NCBI RefSeq assembly: GCF_040869045.1
Contig: NC_090322.1
Coordinates: 271,834,662-271,898,661 of the forward strand
Source: Eurosta solidaginis
Lineage: Eukaryota > Arthropoda > Insecta > Diptera > Tephritidae
Reading direction: 5' to 3'
Length of the DNA: 64,000 bases
In this document: one piece after another, positions 10,255 to 23,040 of the stretch
Numbering within the stretch: position 1 is the first letter of the stretch
Layout of the letters: the number at the start of each line of letters is the position of its first letter
Position numbers and translations under genes: made by a program
Notes under the pieces: model-generated
What the model was told of the DNA's origin: nothing
The model's database searches: none
The model's input: only the letters and a program-made list of their open reading frames with translations

Positions 10255-11839
10255 AAACAAAATTTTAATGCTAGAACAAATGTACTGAATGCTGTGCTGG
10301 CAATATTTTTGTTGCTGGGAATGAAAGTTATTTGACAGTTGATTGCAATTACTTTTGGTTGATGTGCTTAAAGATCAGAAATAATAAATAACAATTGACG
10401 AGAAAAATTAAATAATATTTTTCAATGATTATAAACATTTTATATTTGTTATACAAAATACATAAATTACTAAAATTTGTGAATCATCATTGCATCGTTC
10501 CATGCCCACTACACGCCTGAGCTTGAATCTTGTAGAGAAAGGATACAATCAAACACTCCTTCTCGTCATTTGCCATAAACATGATCATGCTTATAAGATC
10601 CTAAAATTACCGACTGGGCTTAAGAATTTTAGCTAGCCTTCTTTTATGGGTTTCATTAAACACATTACACGAAAACAGAAATTTGTTTGCAAATATATTA
10701 AGGATTTTATAATTTGGTGTGCATGTGTGAAAACGTGTAATTATTCATCTTCGCTACTGCTTTAAAAAAGAAATATAAATATTTTATTTTGTTGGCTTCT
10801 TAAAAACAATGTGCCATCAAATTTGTGTATAGCCTAATTTTGGATTTTTCAGTTGCTATAGTTGTTCAAGCAACCTTGAACATTATTATTTATTAAAAGA
10901 TAATGGTAGTTAACAGATTTTTAAATACAGTCCACTATTAGAAACTACATTTTAGCGATTGAGCGACCTACACAAACAAAGATAAGATAATGCATACGAG
11001 GTCGCTCATATCAAAAAAACAAGTATATGTAAATAAATATAGTTAAGGATAAGACATTCATACACACACACAAACATGTAGCAAAATGAACCCCTGTAAA
11101 TATTTATGTATACAACAACAAATTATTAGAAAACTAGGATAAGAAAACTGTATATAAAGTAAGATATTTTTGTAAATAAATCAGAATTCTTTGAACTCTT
11201 AAACCAAGCATTCTTATTTTAATACAAACTGATTCCCCCCACCAGCGGTAAGGGCCAAAAATTACTTTTGGTATATGGCAATTTACGATTACCTTATATT
11301 TGAGATCCTTACAAAATCTCAAGGTTGCTTAACAATAGTCGCTGCTTAAACATAAATGATTTTGTTGCGGCAACTCATTACTTGAAGAAGAAGGGGTGAC
11401 AAGGAAAGTGGACGGGCACCGAATTTTTTAAGCTCGGCTGTCTTTCTGCTTTGTGCTGTCTTTCTTCTGTTTTCAAATTCTGATTTAAAAAAAATTTTTT
11501 GAAGTACTTTTTGTCTATTTTGAACACAATTTTTTTGATATTTGTAACATATCAAAATCACTTTTAAAAATAAATGTAATTAATAAATCAAACAAATTTT
11601 TTGAAGGTATTGAAATAAAAATGTATAAAATGCCAATTGATGCATAGAAGGAGTCGTCGTGTGTACATGAAACTCCAAAAAAAGTTGCCGATAATCAGCA
11701 ATACAATTTTTGTTATAAACAGTGACTACAGAAAACAAAAAAGTCAAAATAGGCTATATTCAAATTTAATGCCACATTATTTTAAAATCAAATATTTAAT
11801 TTTTTTAATCTCTCTGCCAAACTTAAAAAAAAAAACATT
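10255..11839. other. No gene seen
   Basis: AT-rich unassigned sequence. Short open frames at 11134-11322, 11346-11561 and 11637-11861 lack any recognisable domain and have random AT-rich composition. Confidence 0.5.
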
Positions 11840-12213
11840 AGCACAGCGTTCAAAACATTGAACAGTTTAAGGTGAACTCTAAGAACTAAGACTTACTCAG
11901 AGCATCCGTTTAGCAGCCATGGCGTATGCAAGGTTACCTACGAATGCCAACACAGCTACATAGGACAAACAGGACGACAAGTAGGAACGAGGTTTAAAGA
12001 ACACATTAGAGTTTACAACAAAAACACGGAATCGAACCATCATACTAAGGTCCAACTTTGCAAATCACATGATCGAAAATAGATGCTTCCCAACAAACAT
12101 CAATAAAATAGTCAAAGTACTTCACATTCAAGCAAAGGGACGAAATCTGAACGTACACGAAAACATTGAAATCTACAAACAAACAAAATACAACGACAGA
12201 ACAATAAACGAAT
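11840..12213 (+). pseudogene. Penelope-like element GIY-YIG endonuclease relic
   Basis: From 11921 a frame reads GVCKVTYECQHSYIGQTGRQ, then VGTRFKEHIRVYNKN. This is the GIY-YIG core that forms the C-terminal endonuclease of Penelope-like retroelements. The first motif is G-V-C instead of G-I/V-Y, while YIG and the catalytic-type Arg in GTRFKEH remain. A frameshift near 12050 moves the homology to another frame (ANHMIEN, then VKVLHIQAKGRNLNVHENIE) and ends at a TAA near 12211. An in-frame TGA lies upstream at about 11874. The reverse transcriptase part is absent. The copy is dead. Confidence 0.8.
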
Positions 12214-13430
12214 AATCAAACATTAATTCTCACTGAATATTTTAACCTATAAAACTTGTTTAAAAGAAACAAAATATTCACATAGGTACAACAGACATCA
12301 GACAACAAACAAAAACAAACAAATAAACACAAAACAATAAATGAACCATAGCAAAAAGCACACAAAGAGAGTCACACGACTAGAATTACTGACTTCTATT
12401 TGCCTCAGTCAGCCACACAGATTTATCATTCAAAATCACTCTCGGCTCTGAATGAACACACGGCACATGCATATACACAAACTTCCGTTTTGACATTACC
12501 TGCTCATGTGCCTACGAACTATAAATACAAGACAAACAGATCAGAACGAAAAATTACACTGATGGCGCAATTCAGAAACCGGCCTGCTTACGGAAGGCTA
12601 CTTATTTAATTACCGATCAGGAGTTAAGTACGCAAATGAAGATAATCTCGCCATAAGTAAACTAGGTCTAAGTTTCTTACGCGTTTTTTACAAATTATCA
12701 CCTCGCTCATTATTATCATTACTTAATGCATGCACAATTGTCAAAACAAAGTGAAATTGCGTTCACTCTCTGTTGGGCAGTTCAAAAAGATATTTAAACT
12801 TTTTCATTTTAATATTAATTTTAAAAACTTTTACATTTCTTCTACACCACAAACCCTGAATGAAATGCTACGCAGACACATACACACACTTCATGCGCTT
12901 TTATGGTAAAGCATTAAAAATTTAACATTACATTACCCTTGTCCTGCAAAACCTACGGAAACAGCAACAGGAAAAACGAGCACAAAATACTGAAATTCGT
13001 CCCTTGTTGGTGATCTTATTTGCAACGCTGAATGTCAGCCATCAATGGAACAACGGCCAGTTGAACAATCGTGGCATGAGAAACGGCAGAGGTAGGCCAC
13101 AGCAACGCCGCTGGCAATTAATGCAATTATCGCAGCTTTTGTTGCTACCATTGAAACAGAAAACAGAAAACAACAATTAACGCAATATAAATTAAAAAAA
13201 TTGTGAGAAAAACGAAATTAAAATATGGGCCAACGTAGGCAAAATAACCGCATGAATTTTGTTTAATGCGAGAGTTGGTAAGTCTACTTACATACTTACA
13301 TACATATATTTTAAATTAATTCGAGTATTTTTGGGAAGACATGTTTGTGCTAATAAGTTTACATTTCATATTTATAGACGAGAAAAAATTATGCTTGATA
13401 TTTTTTACTAAAAAGGGACAATCGAAAATA
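12214..13430. other. No gene seen; possible Penelope or LTR flank at its left
   Basis: 12214-12620 directly follows the GIY-YIG relic and may be its 3' flank. It has a TATAAATAC box at about 12520 and a CTGATGG...GAAAC string near 12560 that only loosely recalls a hammerhead ribozyme core. The remainder is AT-rich with no recognised gene. Confidence 0.35.
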
Positions 13431-13945
13431 TTCTAATAAAATCCTAAAATATCCCGAAAAGGTCTTATAATGAATTTCAAAATAGTCCCGAAATTAACCT
13501 CAAACACTCGAAAAATTATAACAAAAGCAGTCCTCAAATTTTCTGCATATATCAAAAAATTTCCCCAAAATGATCCCGTAACAGTGACAAAATAATCCCG
13601 ATACAAATTTGTAGACAATTCAGAATTCCCCTTATAGTTATTAAATTTTCCAGAAAGTTCTCACAAGCTTATCATGAAATAGTACTGAAACGATCAGAAA
13701 CAATCTCTAAATAGACTCAACAAGTCCTGAAGTCCATGAATAGTTCGAAGATTATTCGTAAAGCAGTTTCCAAAAGGCCCCGAAGTTCCCTCGAATTAAT
13801 CTTTTGAAAATTTCCGAAAAAGCTCCGAAGTGTCATGTGCACAATTTAGCAGCTGCCCAAAATAGTACCGCAAAACTCTGAATATAATCCCAAAGTTGTT
13901 CGAAAATTCCGGAAATCATTCTGAAATGAACTTATCCCGAAACCA
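13430..13945. repeat. Degenerate short-period repeat (TCCCGAAA-like)
   Basis: Motifs such as ATCCCGAAA, AGTCCCGAAA, ATCCCGTAA, AAATTCCGGAA and CCCCGAAGTTCCC recur about every 20-30 bp over roughly 500 bp, which suggests a decayed minisatellite. An open frame on the minus strand (13846-14121) crosses its edge but has no recognisable domain. Confidence 0.45.
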
Positions 13946-14549
13946 AACCACACGATCATCATCCACCTTCGCCTCATCCGTTCATCCGTAAGGAACTTGG
14001 CAGAGTCATGCCTGCTGAATAAGTTTAGGAATACATTCATGCATTCAGAGAATTCACAGAGATGGCATGCTGTCATTGGATTTCCAAGCTGGTGTAGTAC
14101 GTTTACACAATATACCAACAAAATTTAGGACTATATATTTGCAACGTCGTTGAAAATAGGAAACATCGAAAACTGTCGTAAATTTTTTCAACATAGAAAA
14201 GCAATTCAGCAACTATCAATAAAAACAACATGAGCAAGGTTTAAAATCAAAAATGTTGTACACGATCCGTAGCTTATATTTGCTATTGCAACCCTTCTAA
14301 TTCCAAATGCACAAAACTCTGAATAGCCTTAATAATTGAAAACTTCCACTCAATAACAAATAGGATTAAGTACCAAGTACTCGTGAAGCTTTAGTAAAGC
14401 TCAATCACGAGTTGACGTCAAACCAATGCAGACGCCACTTTACCGGATTATTATCGATAGCGAATTACTAGAGCCGTGTCATTGGCTTTTTATTGGTTTT
14501 TACCGACTTGGCATAGCCAAATTACAGATGAGTCATAGATTTTATAGTG
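13946..14549. other. No gene seen
   Basis: Unassigned sequence. A plus-strand stretch around 13970-14115 reads without stops but shows no motif I can name. It may be an old transposon relic. Confidence 0.35.
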
Positions 14550-14915
14550 AAATTTTATCGACATCTCCTTTATAACAAACCGATGGGCTAAATCGAAAAC
14601 TGTTCCATAAAAAATGGATAGCATGTTTATAACAAACTAATAACACTCCAAAAAAATTCGATAAGAAATCGATAACTTTTTTAAAGCATATCGATAACTT
14701 TTCGATAAAGAATTTATAGCCGTTCGATAAATTATCTATTTTTGATAACAAATTAATAACTTTTCGATAAAAGGAGGATAATTTTGCGATAACAAACCAA
14801 CAACAAGTATTCATCGTTCTTTATCGATACATAATTTATAATATTTCGATATCACGTTTATACCACATCAATAGTACGCCTATAAAAACCCGATAACTGC
14901 TCGATAGTAAACCGC
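14550..14915. repeat. TCGATAAC-rich degenerate repeat
   Basis: CGATAA and TATCGATA motifs occur more than twelve times in 370 bp (for example 14651, 14669, 14690, 14700, 14726, 14766, 14822), often within TCGATAACTTTT. They could be a decayed minisatellite. CGATA is also the recognition core of the fly insulator protein BEAF-32, and TATCGATA that of DREF (family knowledge), so a chromatin role is possible but unproven. Confidence 0.55.
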
Positions 14916-14954
14916 TATAAAATAAAAATTGGTAAAACCCTACTCGAGCTCGTT

Positions 14955-15030
14955 TTCGGTCCAGTTGCGATTTCGGCTACGGTTCCGGGTGTGGTTCCGG
15001 TTTCGGTTCCAGTTCCAAAAATGGGTTCCG
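14955..15030. repeat. GGTTCC/GGTTTC hexamer tract
   Basis: Imperfect repeats of GGTTCC, GGTTTC and GGTTCCGG run for about 75 bp, clearly richer in GC than the surroundings. It is a simple-sequence tract with no coding support. Confidence 0.7.
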
Positions 15031-15812
15031 TATTCGATTTCCGTCGATTTTTAAGAAAAGATGTAGTATCAATGTGATAAAATTGCTCCTGTTTTCATAA
15101 AGGAATCATCCTAATGTCTATAAATTTCGATAAATATTTATGTTCATACAAACACATTCATATTTTCTTCTCGCGACTGCAAACGAGTGTACATTTATTA
15201 TGACTTTATTGTATTTAAGTTGCCAATTAGTGAGCTTAATCAAGGCTTTCAAAGGCAGCAACCTACATCGTTAACGTGAACTGCGTAACGGCCATAGTTT
15301 TTGATGTTTTTGTTTTGCGTTACATCCGCTTCATTTCCCGACATTGTTTTACACGCTGCATATAGAACAATGCAGTTTTAATGCGTCGCTTGCAAGTTGA
15401 ACATCGAACCCACAGTTGAGTAAGCAATTAACCGTAGGCAATTTTCATGATAATTCTATATAAGTGTTGTTGTGTAGCTATTTTAGGAAAGGATATTAAC
15501 AGTTGAGATATGAAATGGGAAAGGCAAGAACGACAGCGGCTTCGATATTAAGAAAATATTTGAATAGAGAATTTCTATAAACCAATGAAGGTTCATTCCA
15601 TCATAAAACCAATATTAAAAAAAAAAAATTTCTTTCGGAAAATAGCTACCAACTTTAGGTACATAACTAATGCCCGGTTCTTCAGTGCAATTTTAAACTT
15701 CATTTAAAGTTGACAAGAGTTTAACCTTGCCACTTTGTTCGAAAACATAAAATGGTGGTGCTCATCTCAGCTTAAGTGGCCAAAGTGGCAGGGTCTAATT
15801 ATGAAATCATAT
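15031..15812. other. No gene seen
   Basis: Unassigned AT-rich sequence up to the target duplication of the solo LTR. No gene, RNA or repeat is recognised. Confidence 0.5.
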
Positions 15813-16311
15813 TGTAACGAATTTAGGGAAACTCCACTTATTTTACACCTCCTACTAACGTTCGTATCGCTAAATTGTTGAATAAATAACTCCCATATTC
15901 AATAATGCAAAATGGTATTTATTAGACTATTTGAAAGTACTTCACTATAACACTTATACTTCGCAACCAATAGCGTGCTTAAATCAAACTGATTACGGAC
16001 TACTCAGCTTCTGCTGCTTTTATACTCTCCGACCAAATGTCTAGACGTTTCTTCTTCTAGAATCCTCTACTTGGTCACCAGCCATACGCGCGTATATTTG
16101 TAGTGTGTAACCATATGCGTGTGTATATGTGAGCGAGGTAGTAGCTGATGATGACATGCGTTTGTGAGTATCTCTCTGCTGCTTGTATGCATGTGTGTAC
16201 ATGATGATTAATTTGTTTACAACATACAAGCTTTATTGTTGTTGTGGCTTTATTTACTTAGTATCAGATTAGTGATGTGAGTATCACTTAGTGTTACTAA
16301 TATTCGTCACA
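15813..16311 (-). mobile_element. Solo LTR, gypsy-like family L1, copy 1
   Basis: On the minus strand this 499-bp unit begins TGTGACGAATATTAG and ends AAATTCGTTACA, giving the TG...CA ends of an LTR. It is flanked by the direct repeat ATAT (15809-15812 and 16312-16315). The same LTR recurs in the other orientation at 37140-37678. A TATAAAAGC box (minus strand, 16024 to 16016) and a downstream ATCAGTTTG initiator-like motif are shared by both copies at equal spacing. No internal retroelement region adjoins it, so it is a recombined solo LTR. The 4-bp ATAT/GTAT duplications fit gypsy-group integration. Confidence 0.88.
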
Positions 16312-17200
16312 ATATCATATAATATGAATCTTAGCAACACTGCAGAAAAAAAACCTAACTCCGAGTAAACTAAAAGTCGGCTAGAAATAAGCCAAATAAA
16401 TTAGTGTGAATTATTATTTGATTTTTCTCTTTGAAAAGAGCTGACTAGTTTTCTAGACCGATGGGCGAAGTCAGAGGTGGTTACCAATGCATGACATGAC
16501 AACAAAAAAGTAGTGAGCTGTGGTACCTTTTTATAGCAATGCTGCATTATCTTTGACCCGGTTTGTTTCAATTCCTGTAAAATATTCAACGACCAGTTAG
16601 CTTAGTTTTTGCAGTTATCAGTTTTTTCTGTAGGGAATCCTTTCACTAATCTTAAGGTTGGCCGGTGTTTCAAAAGAGCTCAATAACAATGACGTTAGAT
16701 AAATCGGCTGGAGAAGGAAATTTATAAGGGGTTTAAGACGAAAATTTACCACATCTGATAAATTGTTTTACAGTAGTTGGCTGATAGGAATAATACCCGA
16801 GAATTTATTTAATCCGATGAATGACGAAAGGTTTCGAGATCGGGTGAGATTTTTATAGGAATGATTACGGCGACCTGGTAAGCGACTAAATGACCGTTCT
16901 TGAGCTATCATGACTATGGCAATATCCAATTGGCCTCAGTTATCGCGAAACAGGGATAGCCGGCGTGATTTGTTGCGAAAAGGCCAAATTTGGCTTGGCG
17001 GTTGAGCGCAAATTACACTGAAACAAAAAGACTGGTAAAAGGAACCGAAATACGGATCAATTCAACCGAAATATCTGTTAATTTTTATCTATCGCAACAA
17101 GATATTGAATCAACTGCGCGCAAATTGTTGATTCGTAATTGACCGTTTTAGTAGTCAAATGAACAAAAAAAGCTGTTGCGACAGCTTCGTACTTCGCCAT
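16312..17200. other. No gene seen
   Basis: Unassigned sequence. From about 17018, ACACTGAAA...CTGGTAAAA partly mirrors sequence ending at 18707, a possible diverged terminal inverted repeat of an old element. Confidence 0.35.
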
Positions 17201-17557
17201 ATAAATAAATAAATGTAAGGCGCGATAACTTCCGAAGAGACCTAAGGCCGAGCTTCTCTTCCAAATTGCGTCGTGCTCCTTTTTAATTTTTCCTACAAAT
17301 TGGCGGGACGGGACCTACTTGTTTTATGCCGACTCCAAACGGTATCTGCGAGGCAGACGAGTTTTCACTGAGAGCTTTTCATGGCAGCAATACACTCGGA
17401 GTGCTTGCCAAACACTGCCGAGGGGCCATTCTGCTACGAAAAATTGTCTTCTAATTGAAAAACCTTATTTCTAAAATTTGGTGTTGCTTTTCCCGGGGTG
17501 TGAACCCAGGGCATTCGGTGTGGTAGGCAAAGCACGCTAACATCACACAACGGTGGC
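17201..17557 (-). mobile_element. tRNA-derived SINE, nearly full length
   Basis: The minus-strand order is: head with A-box-like and B-box-like motifs (right end), spacer, conserved middle with GGTCCCGTCCCGCCAATTTG, then GAGAAGCTCGGCC and a TTACATTTATTTATTTAT tail (left end). The last bases of the head are altered at 17550-17557. It shares its entire layout with 58060-58396. Confidence 0.88.
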
Positions 17558-20500
17558 ACTTACTAACCGAACTTCAATTGGGCGCACATCAAATATGCTG
17601 ACACACATTAAACATTATACACTTTATTATTTTGTTTTATTAAACCCACTTTCACCAAATTTTATATTTTATAATTTATTTATTTTATAGTTTTGAACTT
17701 CGCTTTGCAAATAGAAATGAAAATAGTAGTCTCAAAACTGATTAACAATTCTTTCAGTTGCAGCTCAGCTCATTCTCAATTTCTTCTCACGCATGTAGTT
17801 ACCACGCTTGATTGTTTCGAACAAAACTGGTATAAATGTTTGACATAACATTTTAAATAGAGAAATTGTGAGTTATAGAAAAGTAAAGAATCAAATCGCT
17901 AGAAGGTAACTCACCACTGGAGTAACTTTACATGTAATTCGGCAAGTTTAATTTTCGTAACACTTTCAGTTGAAAAGATTCCAAAACAACTCCAACTTAA
18001 ATGTTGTCGGAAACATCAACATTAAAAAATGGTGTTTTTATTATCTTATTAAATTCGTTCGCGTGAGTGAAAATTCATAAAAACTTGAACAAAATGTTAC
18101 TAGCTTTGGAGAAATACTGTTCGTTCAAACAAAACTTTTGCAAGAAGAGGGCGCAATTTTGTACTTCGCTTGGAGGAGAAGTTGCAAAATTGTACCCGAT
18201 AAATAGGCGTCCTGGTATCTCATAATTTTTTGCGCAGTAAATTCAAAAAAGGATTTTTGTTTTGTATTGATAACTGAAAAACTAGTTTTTTGTTGTTTTC
18301 CCATTTTGTGTGTTTTTTCGATTTGGAGGTTTTCTTATTTTGATATTTCTTTTATAACAAGTGGCACCATCGTCATAAGTACAAAGTAGAGAGCGCAGTG
18401 AGCGTAAAATTCTCTTTAAAATTTGCTCATGTATTGACTGTTGATCGCTGCTGAAATGACTAGTGAGATCAGTTGTGTTAACAGAAAAATCAGTTAGATT
18501 GACCAGGAATCCGTTAATTTTACAGAATTTTGTTAACTTAAGAGCGACAATTTCTCTTCTGTTGAAATGGCTGAACTAATCTGTTCGTTTGACAAAGAAC
18601 TCGGTCGAACTAATCGTAATTCGATCAATTTCACCGAATCTCCGTTAAGTCAAGAACAACAGAACCGATTTGTTGATTTTACTAGCACCATTTCTTTCAG
18701 TGTAGTGATGATATTGCTTTTAAGGCGGGATATAGCATTCTCATTTTAACATATTCGAGTTGTTCAACGTATGTTGTAACGTCACCGATAGGGTTTTGCT
18801 GAAAATTGGTGGAGAGGTAGGTAAAAACCAGAAGACGGACATAGGATACTTTTTATCCCGTTCTGGCTAAGATTCAGAGTTAGACGGAAAAAGCTTATTA
18901 AAACGTATGCAGATAGACCAAATTTAGGGCAAAACAATGTCTGACGGGTCTGCTAGTAAGTCTATAAAATAGTCTGGGTTAGTCCCGTCACGAAATAAAA
19001 AAGTTACAAAAGTCCGCAACTAAACCTGAAGCATATATTGAGAGGCCATCGGATTTTTTTATTCTTGAAAATACAGTAGAAACTGTTTTTTTGTTGAAAC
19101 TTGGCTATTTGGCATTTAATGTCCTTTTGAATTCAGCAGCCGTTTTCACATAGTCGTTATTTGCATGGTGTGGTGAAAAAAAGACATACTTTAAGGGAAT
19201 ACAATTGGCTTAGCAGACAAAACTACAAAAACATGATTTTTAAGCTCAAAAGAACATTACAGGGTCTACACAGGGCACGTCCGACTCGCGAGTCAGCTAT
19301 TCACGTGTTGACTCACCGCCAAAATAAAATTCAGTTTGATTTTCACGAGTCAAACAGAGCTATGTTCGTCTGACTTATACTAAAATATTTCCAATAACTT
19401 TTTAGAAGTGACTCTAAACTCTGGCCCATTGTGTATAGACGCTATTAGAAAAAGTTATTATTGATATTAGAGAAAATTGCAAAGTTTACAAACGGCGATG
19501 GTTACTAGGACATGTTTCTGAATTTCACTTCTTCATCAGCTAGCTTCTCGGGAGGTGAGTATTGAACTCGAAATCTCCAACATTGAATGGACTATTGCAT
19601 ATTTTTTTCGTCTAAGTCTAATAAACATACATATTTGAAGCGAAGACATTTCTTTATAAAATCGTACATGCCATTGATGCTGAGAAATTTTATTTGTCAA
19701 CATCAAAGGTCATAATAATGACAAAAACAGGGCGTAGATAACAACAAGCAAAACGACCACAACGACAGCATTGAATAAATTCTTTAAATTCTTTTCCTTT
19801 GAGAATTTTCATTGGCAACAAAGCAGTCACTTTTTGGTAAATATCTGTTTTTAGCAGATGAAATATGTTTGTGCGTTTGTAACAAAGGTTTTTTCATGGC
19901 ACGTGTACATTATATAACTGCGAAATTTGGTCTTTGATGGAAAACAAGTAACAAAAAACTTTTATAAACAACTTAGTGAAATTCAGAAAATGATTAATTG
20001 TCTACTGCTCGTTTAGTTCACATTGCAACAACAACATTTTTAAAACGAATATTCCTAAATCTGCAGAAAAGCACCAAACAAAAAAATATGCTTCAACAAA
20101 TATTTCTTGGAGCAATTTGAATGGCAAGTTGACTTCCAAAACCATGTAGTTTCGTTGTATCGAAGCCGTTTTCTTACCGGCATAGCTTAACTGGCATAGC
20201 TTAAATGAGCTGTGACCTCGAAGCTGGTCGGACATAACGCAAACATGGCAAAAACATAAGAATAAGAACATGAAGAAATTATTATATAAATCAGCCAAGA
20301 AGCAGCATTCGATTTTAATTTATACTTTGAAACGAATCAATACCGTTCGAATCGGAAACACTGAAGATAACGCAACGACGAAACCAAAAAAATGGAAAAA
20401 CTTATTACGGAAAGTCGCTCGAAATAATCGGTGACAGTGCAAAACAAAATATGAGAAATTGAGAATTTTCAATTGAGAATGGAAAATATGAGGAATTGAA

Positions 20501-22869
20501 TCTTGCGATTGATATTCAAGTAACTTTACGCTGAGATAGATACTTCAAATTTGAACAATATCCCAGAATCAAATTACAAGAAAATATGGTGTACGAAAAT
20601 TTTCTCAAAGAAGTGCGCTTGTAAAAGTTGTTTGGAGAAGTTGAAAAAAGCCGAATCTTATTCCGGCATAATTATTCATACACATCATTATTTAACTCAA
20701 ACATCATAAAACTTCTGCATAACTTTCAACTCGAATACCCTTAAGACCATCCTATCTTATCTCCATATCGTTCGTAATGAAAAACCAAATTTAGAATATT
20801 TATGATGAATGTTTAAAAGAATGTGATCTTTGTTCCTTGAGGGAGCACCTCACATTGAATTTGCCTTCTTAGACCAAAGAAAAACTTGCTGACAAAAATT
20901 ATTATCGGTTTGCTATCCAAGGTGAGATTTCGCTGTTAATTTTGGTTCCTTTATAGACAATAATCCCTCACAGTTTTACAATTTTTTATCGGTCCACAGT
21001 GATGTGCCTGCCAAAGAGCGCACAAATTCGGCCATTATTTCTTTGATAACAGCAAGTACTTTGTCTTATTCCCCTTTACTGCAAGATCTACCTTTCTTAC
21101 ACCCGGAAATCCATTTAATGTCAGTCCTTTCAGCGTTTGTTTTGCGGGTCATAAGAGAACGAGATCTTATCCGAGGCTTATGAACTTGTTTTCTGATAGT
21201 GGTTTTAGGTGGAAGCTCGTAAGTCCAGCGCACGACCCCGGTACGGTAAATGGATAATCGCCCCTTACGATATAAATGCATTACCCTGGTACATTTTAAG
21301 CCTCCTTAACTTGCAAGGTTAGTATTATCTTAAATTTTTCAACAAACGAAACTAGCGCAGGGTATTGGCGCTATTGTAGAATCATCTTTAGAACAATAAT
21401 CAGTAGTATCCTTAGCTCAAAAACTAAAATGTTTTAATTTAACCCCGTTTAGATATGATATCCATTATCGTGCAAACATTTTAAAAATACTCCAGGCACG
21501 ATGGTGTATGAATTCCAACCACGTTATAAAAGCTTTGGCATACGCATACATACATATGAATGTACTTAAAAAAGTTTGTTGTTATTAATATTAGATTGCT
21601 TTTGTTTGACAGGCCACTGCACTACTTCAAAGTCAACAAAGCCTTGCAATTTCTGTCCACTCCCTTGCTTAATGATGTATTTACAAATACACAAATTTAG
21701 CTGAACTCATCTATCCTTTGCGACTAAAGCATAAATGTCAATATAGGAACAAAAACAGCTGGAATAGGGACTGTTTACTTGTGCTTTTGCTATCGAGTTA
21801 GCATTCGTGGGCGGTGGTTTATGCAACGCTTGCTTCGACCATCCAAGCTTTCCGCCACTTGAAAGGATAAACATGCAATTAATGCGTTAATAACACAACA
21901 ACAAGAAAGTAAGATGAACAATGAATAAACACGGCTAAACAACAAAAAAAAAAAAACAAGTTCATATATTCATAGAAATAACTAAACATTTGGCAACCCT
22001 AACGCAATACAACAAAAGCCATTGAAGCAAAGCAAAGCGCGAAGAGCGACATGAAGGTCGCTTTTTTGCCTTAAATTAGGTCAGTTTCATATTGATGGGG
22101 GGTAAAAGGGGAAGTAAATTAAATGAGCTGTCCAACATTGTTTCCCTTCTATATCTTTGTTCACACACTTGAAAAGTTAACTTAAGCCACATCCTGATTG
22201 TAAATTTAAGTTAAAATTGGTTTGGAGCAGCGAACGGTGGAGACAAACTTTAGTTGGTAAGTAATTGCAGAATTCGGCAGAACGAAAAATAAATGAGAAT
22301 GAGAATGAGAAGGCACTCCAATTCAAGTTATTTGTGAGCAGAGCAAAAGCCACAGAGTTAAAGTAAATTAAATTGCATACTAAATGAGCAGATTGTCTGT
22401 CTTGGTGTTAAATGAAGATTTTTACGGAGAAATTGTAATGGAAAATTTAATTTTATTCCCGATGCATACTAAAAATAAAAGTGTGTGTTGTACGCGTAGT
22501 ATATAAAAGTACTTAGATGAAAATTATATAAATAATAAAATCCTGGCCTTCTCATTCAAAAGGTATCAACGACTGCTATAATTTTAGATTAGAAGTGAAA
22601 AACCGGTACTTAAATACATTAGTATAGGTCTCAATCAGACATGTAGCATGAAAAGGAGGAAAGAGTTTCACGTAATCGAGCATATGGAAAAGGCGTTGAA
22701 ACGAGAATTGCCTGTAAAGTCTCGAAGATCGCGTGCAGGTCTCAGGGCATTAGACCAATAAAGTTAGTCTTATCACTAAAAATAGGTAATGTAGCCTCAC
22801 GATGGGTGTTCAGACTGGACCCCCCTCCTGGCGTCACACGCTTTTAAATTAAGCCTCGTCAGTGATAGC
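17558..22869. other. Long stretch, no gene seen
   Basis: About 5.3 kb of AT-rich DNA without a supportable gene. A perfect 12-bp palindrome GACTCGCGAGTC lies at 19283-19294 with further TGACTCA-like sites nearby. A possible decayed inverted-repeat terminus ends at 18707. Short open frames (18567-18749, 19161-19373, 20002-20298, 21066-21281) show no domain. Confidence 0.45.
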
Positions 22870-23040
22870 AATGGCCATGCCCTGCTCTAAAACCTCAGCA
22901 ATTAGATCTAGAAGCAGCAAGTTGTTTAGTTCCTACAATACTTCTAGTATGGATTCTGGTTTTTGATATGGTCTTTCACTATGCACACACTCAGTCTATG
23001 TACGGTGATCAGGGACTGCTCCCTTCAATCTAACCTAAGA
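22870..23040 (+). pseudogene. Possible LINE 3' end
   Basis: The segment ends CAGTCTATGTACGGTGATCAGG...CAATCTAACCTAAG. This resembles the 42885-42975 segment (CAGTCTATGCGTGGTCCTC) and the CTAACCTAACC termini of the LINE at 59555-61266. No protein frame could be confirmed, so this rests on the terminal motif alone. Confidence 0.3.

Noticed and set aside
12555..12605. Hammerhead ribozyme in a Penelope-type flank
   Set aside because: CTGATGG and GAAAC are present, but position 9 is not A, stem II does not pair, and no cleavage-site triplet sits at the end of stem III.
22045..22070. GCGAC-loop-GTCGC-TTTTTT as a Rho-independent terminator
   Set aside because: The DNA is eukaryotic. A 5-bp stem with a T run is expected by chance in AT-rich sequence.
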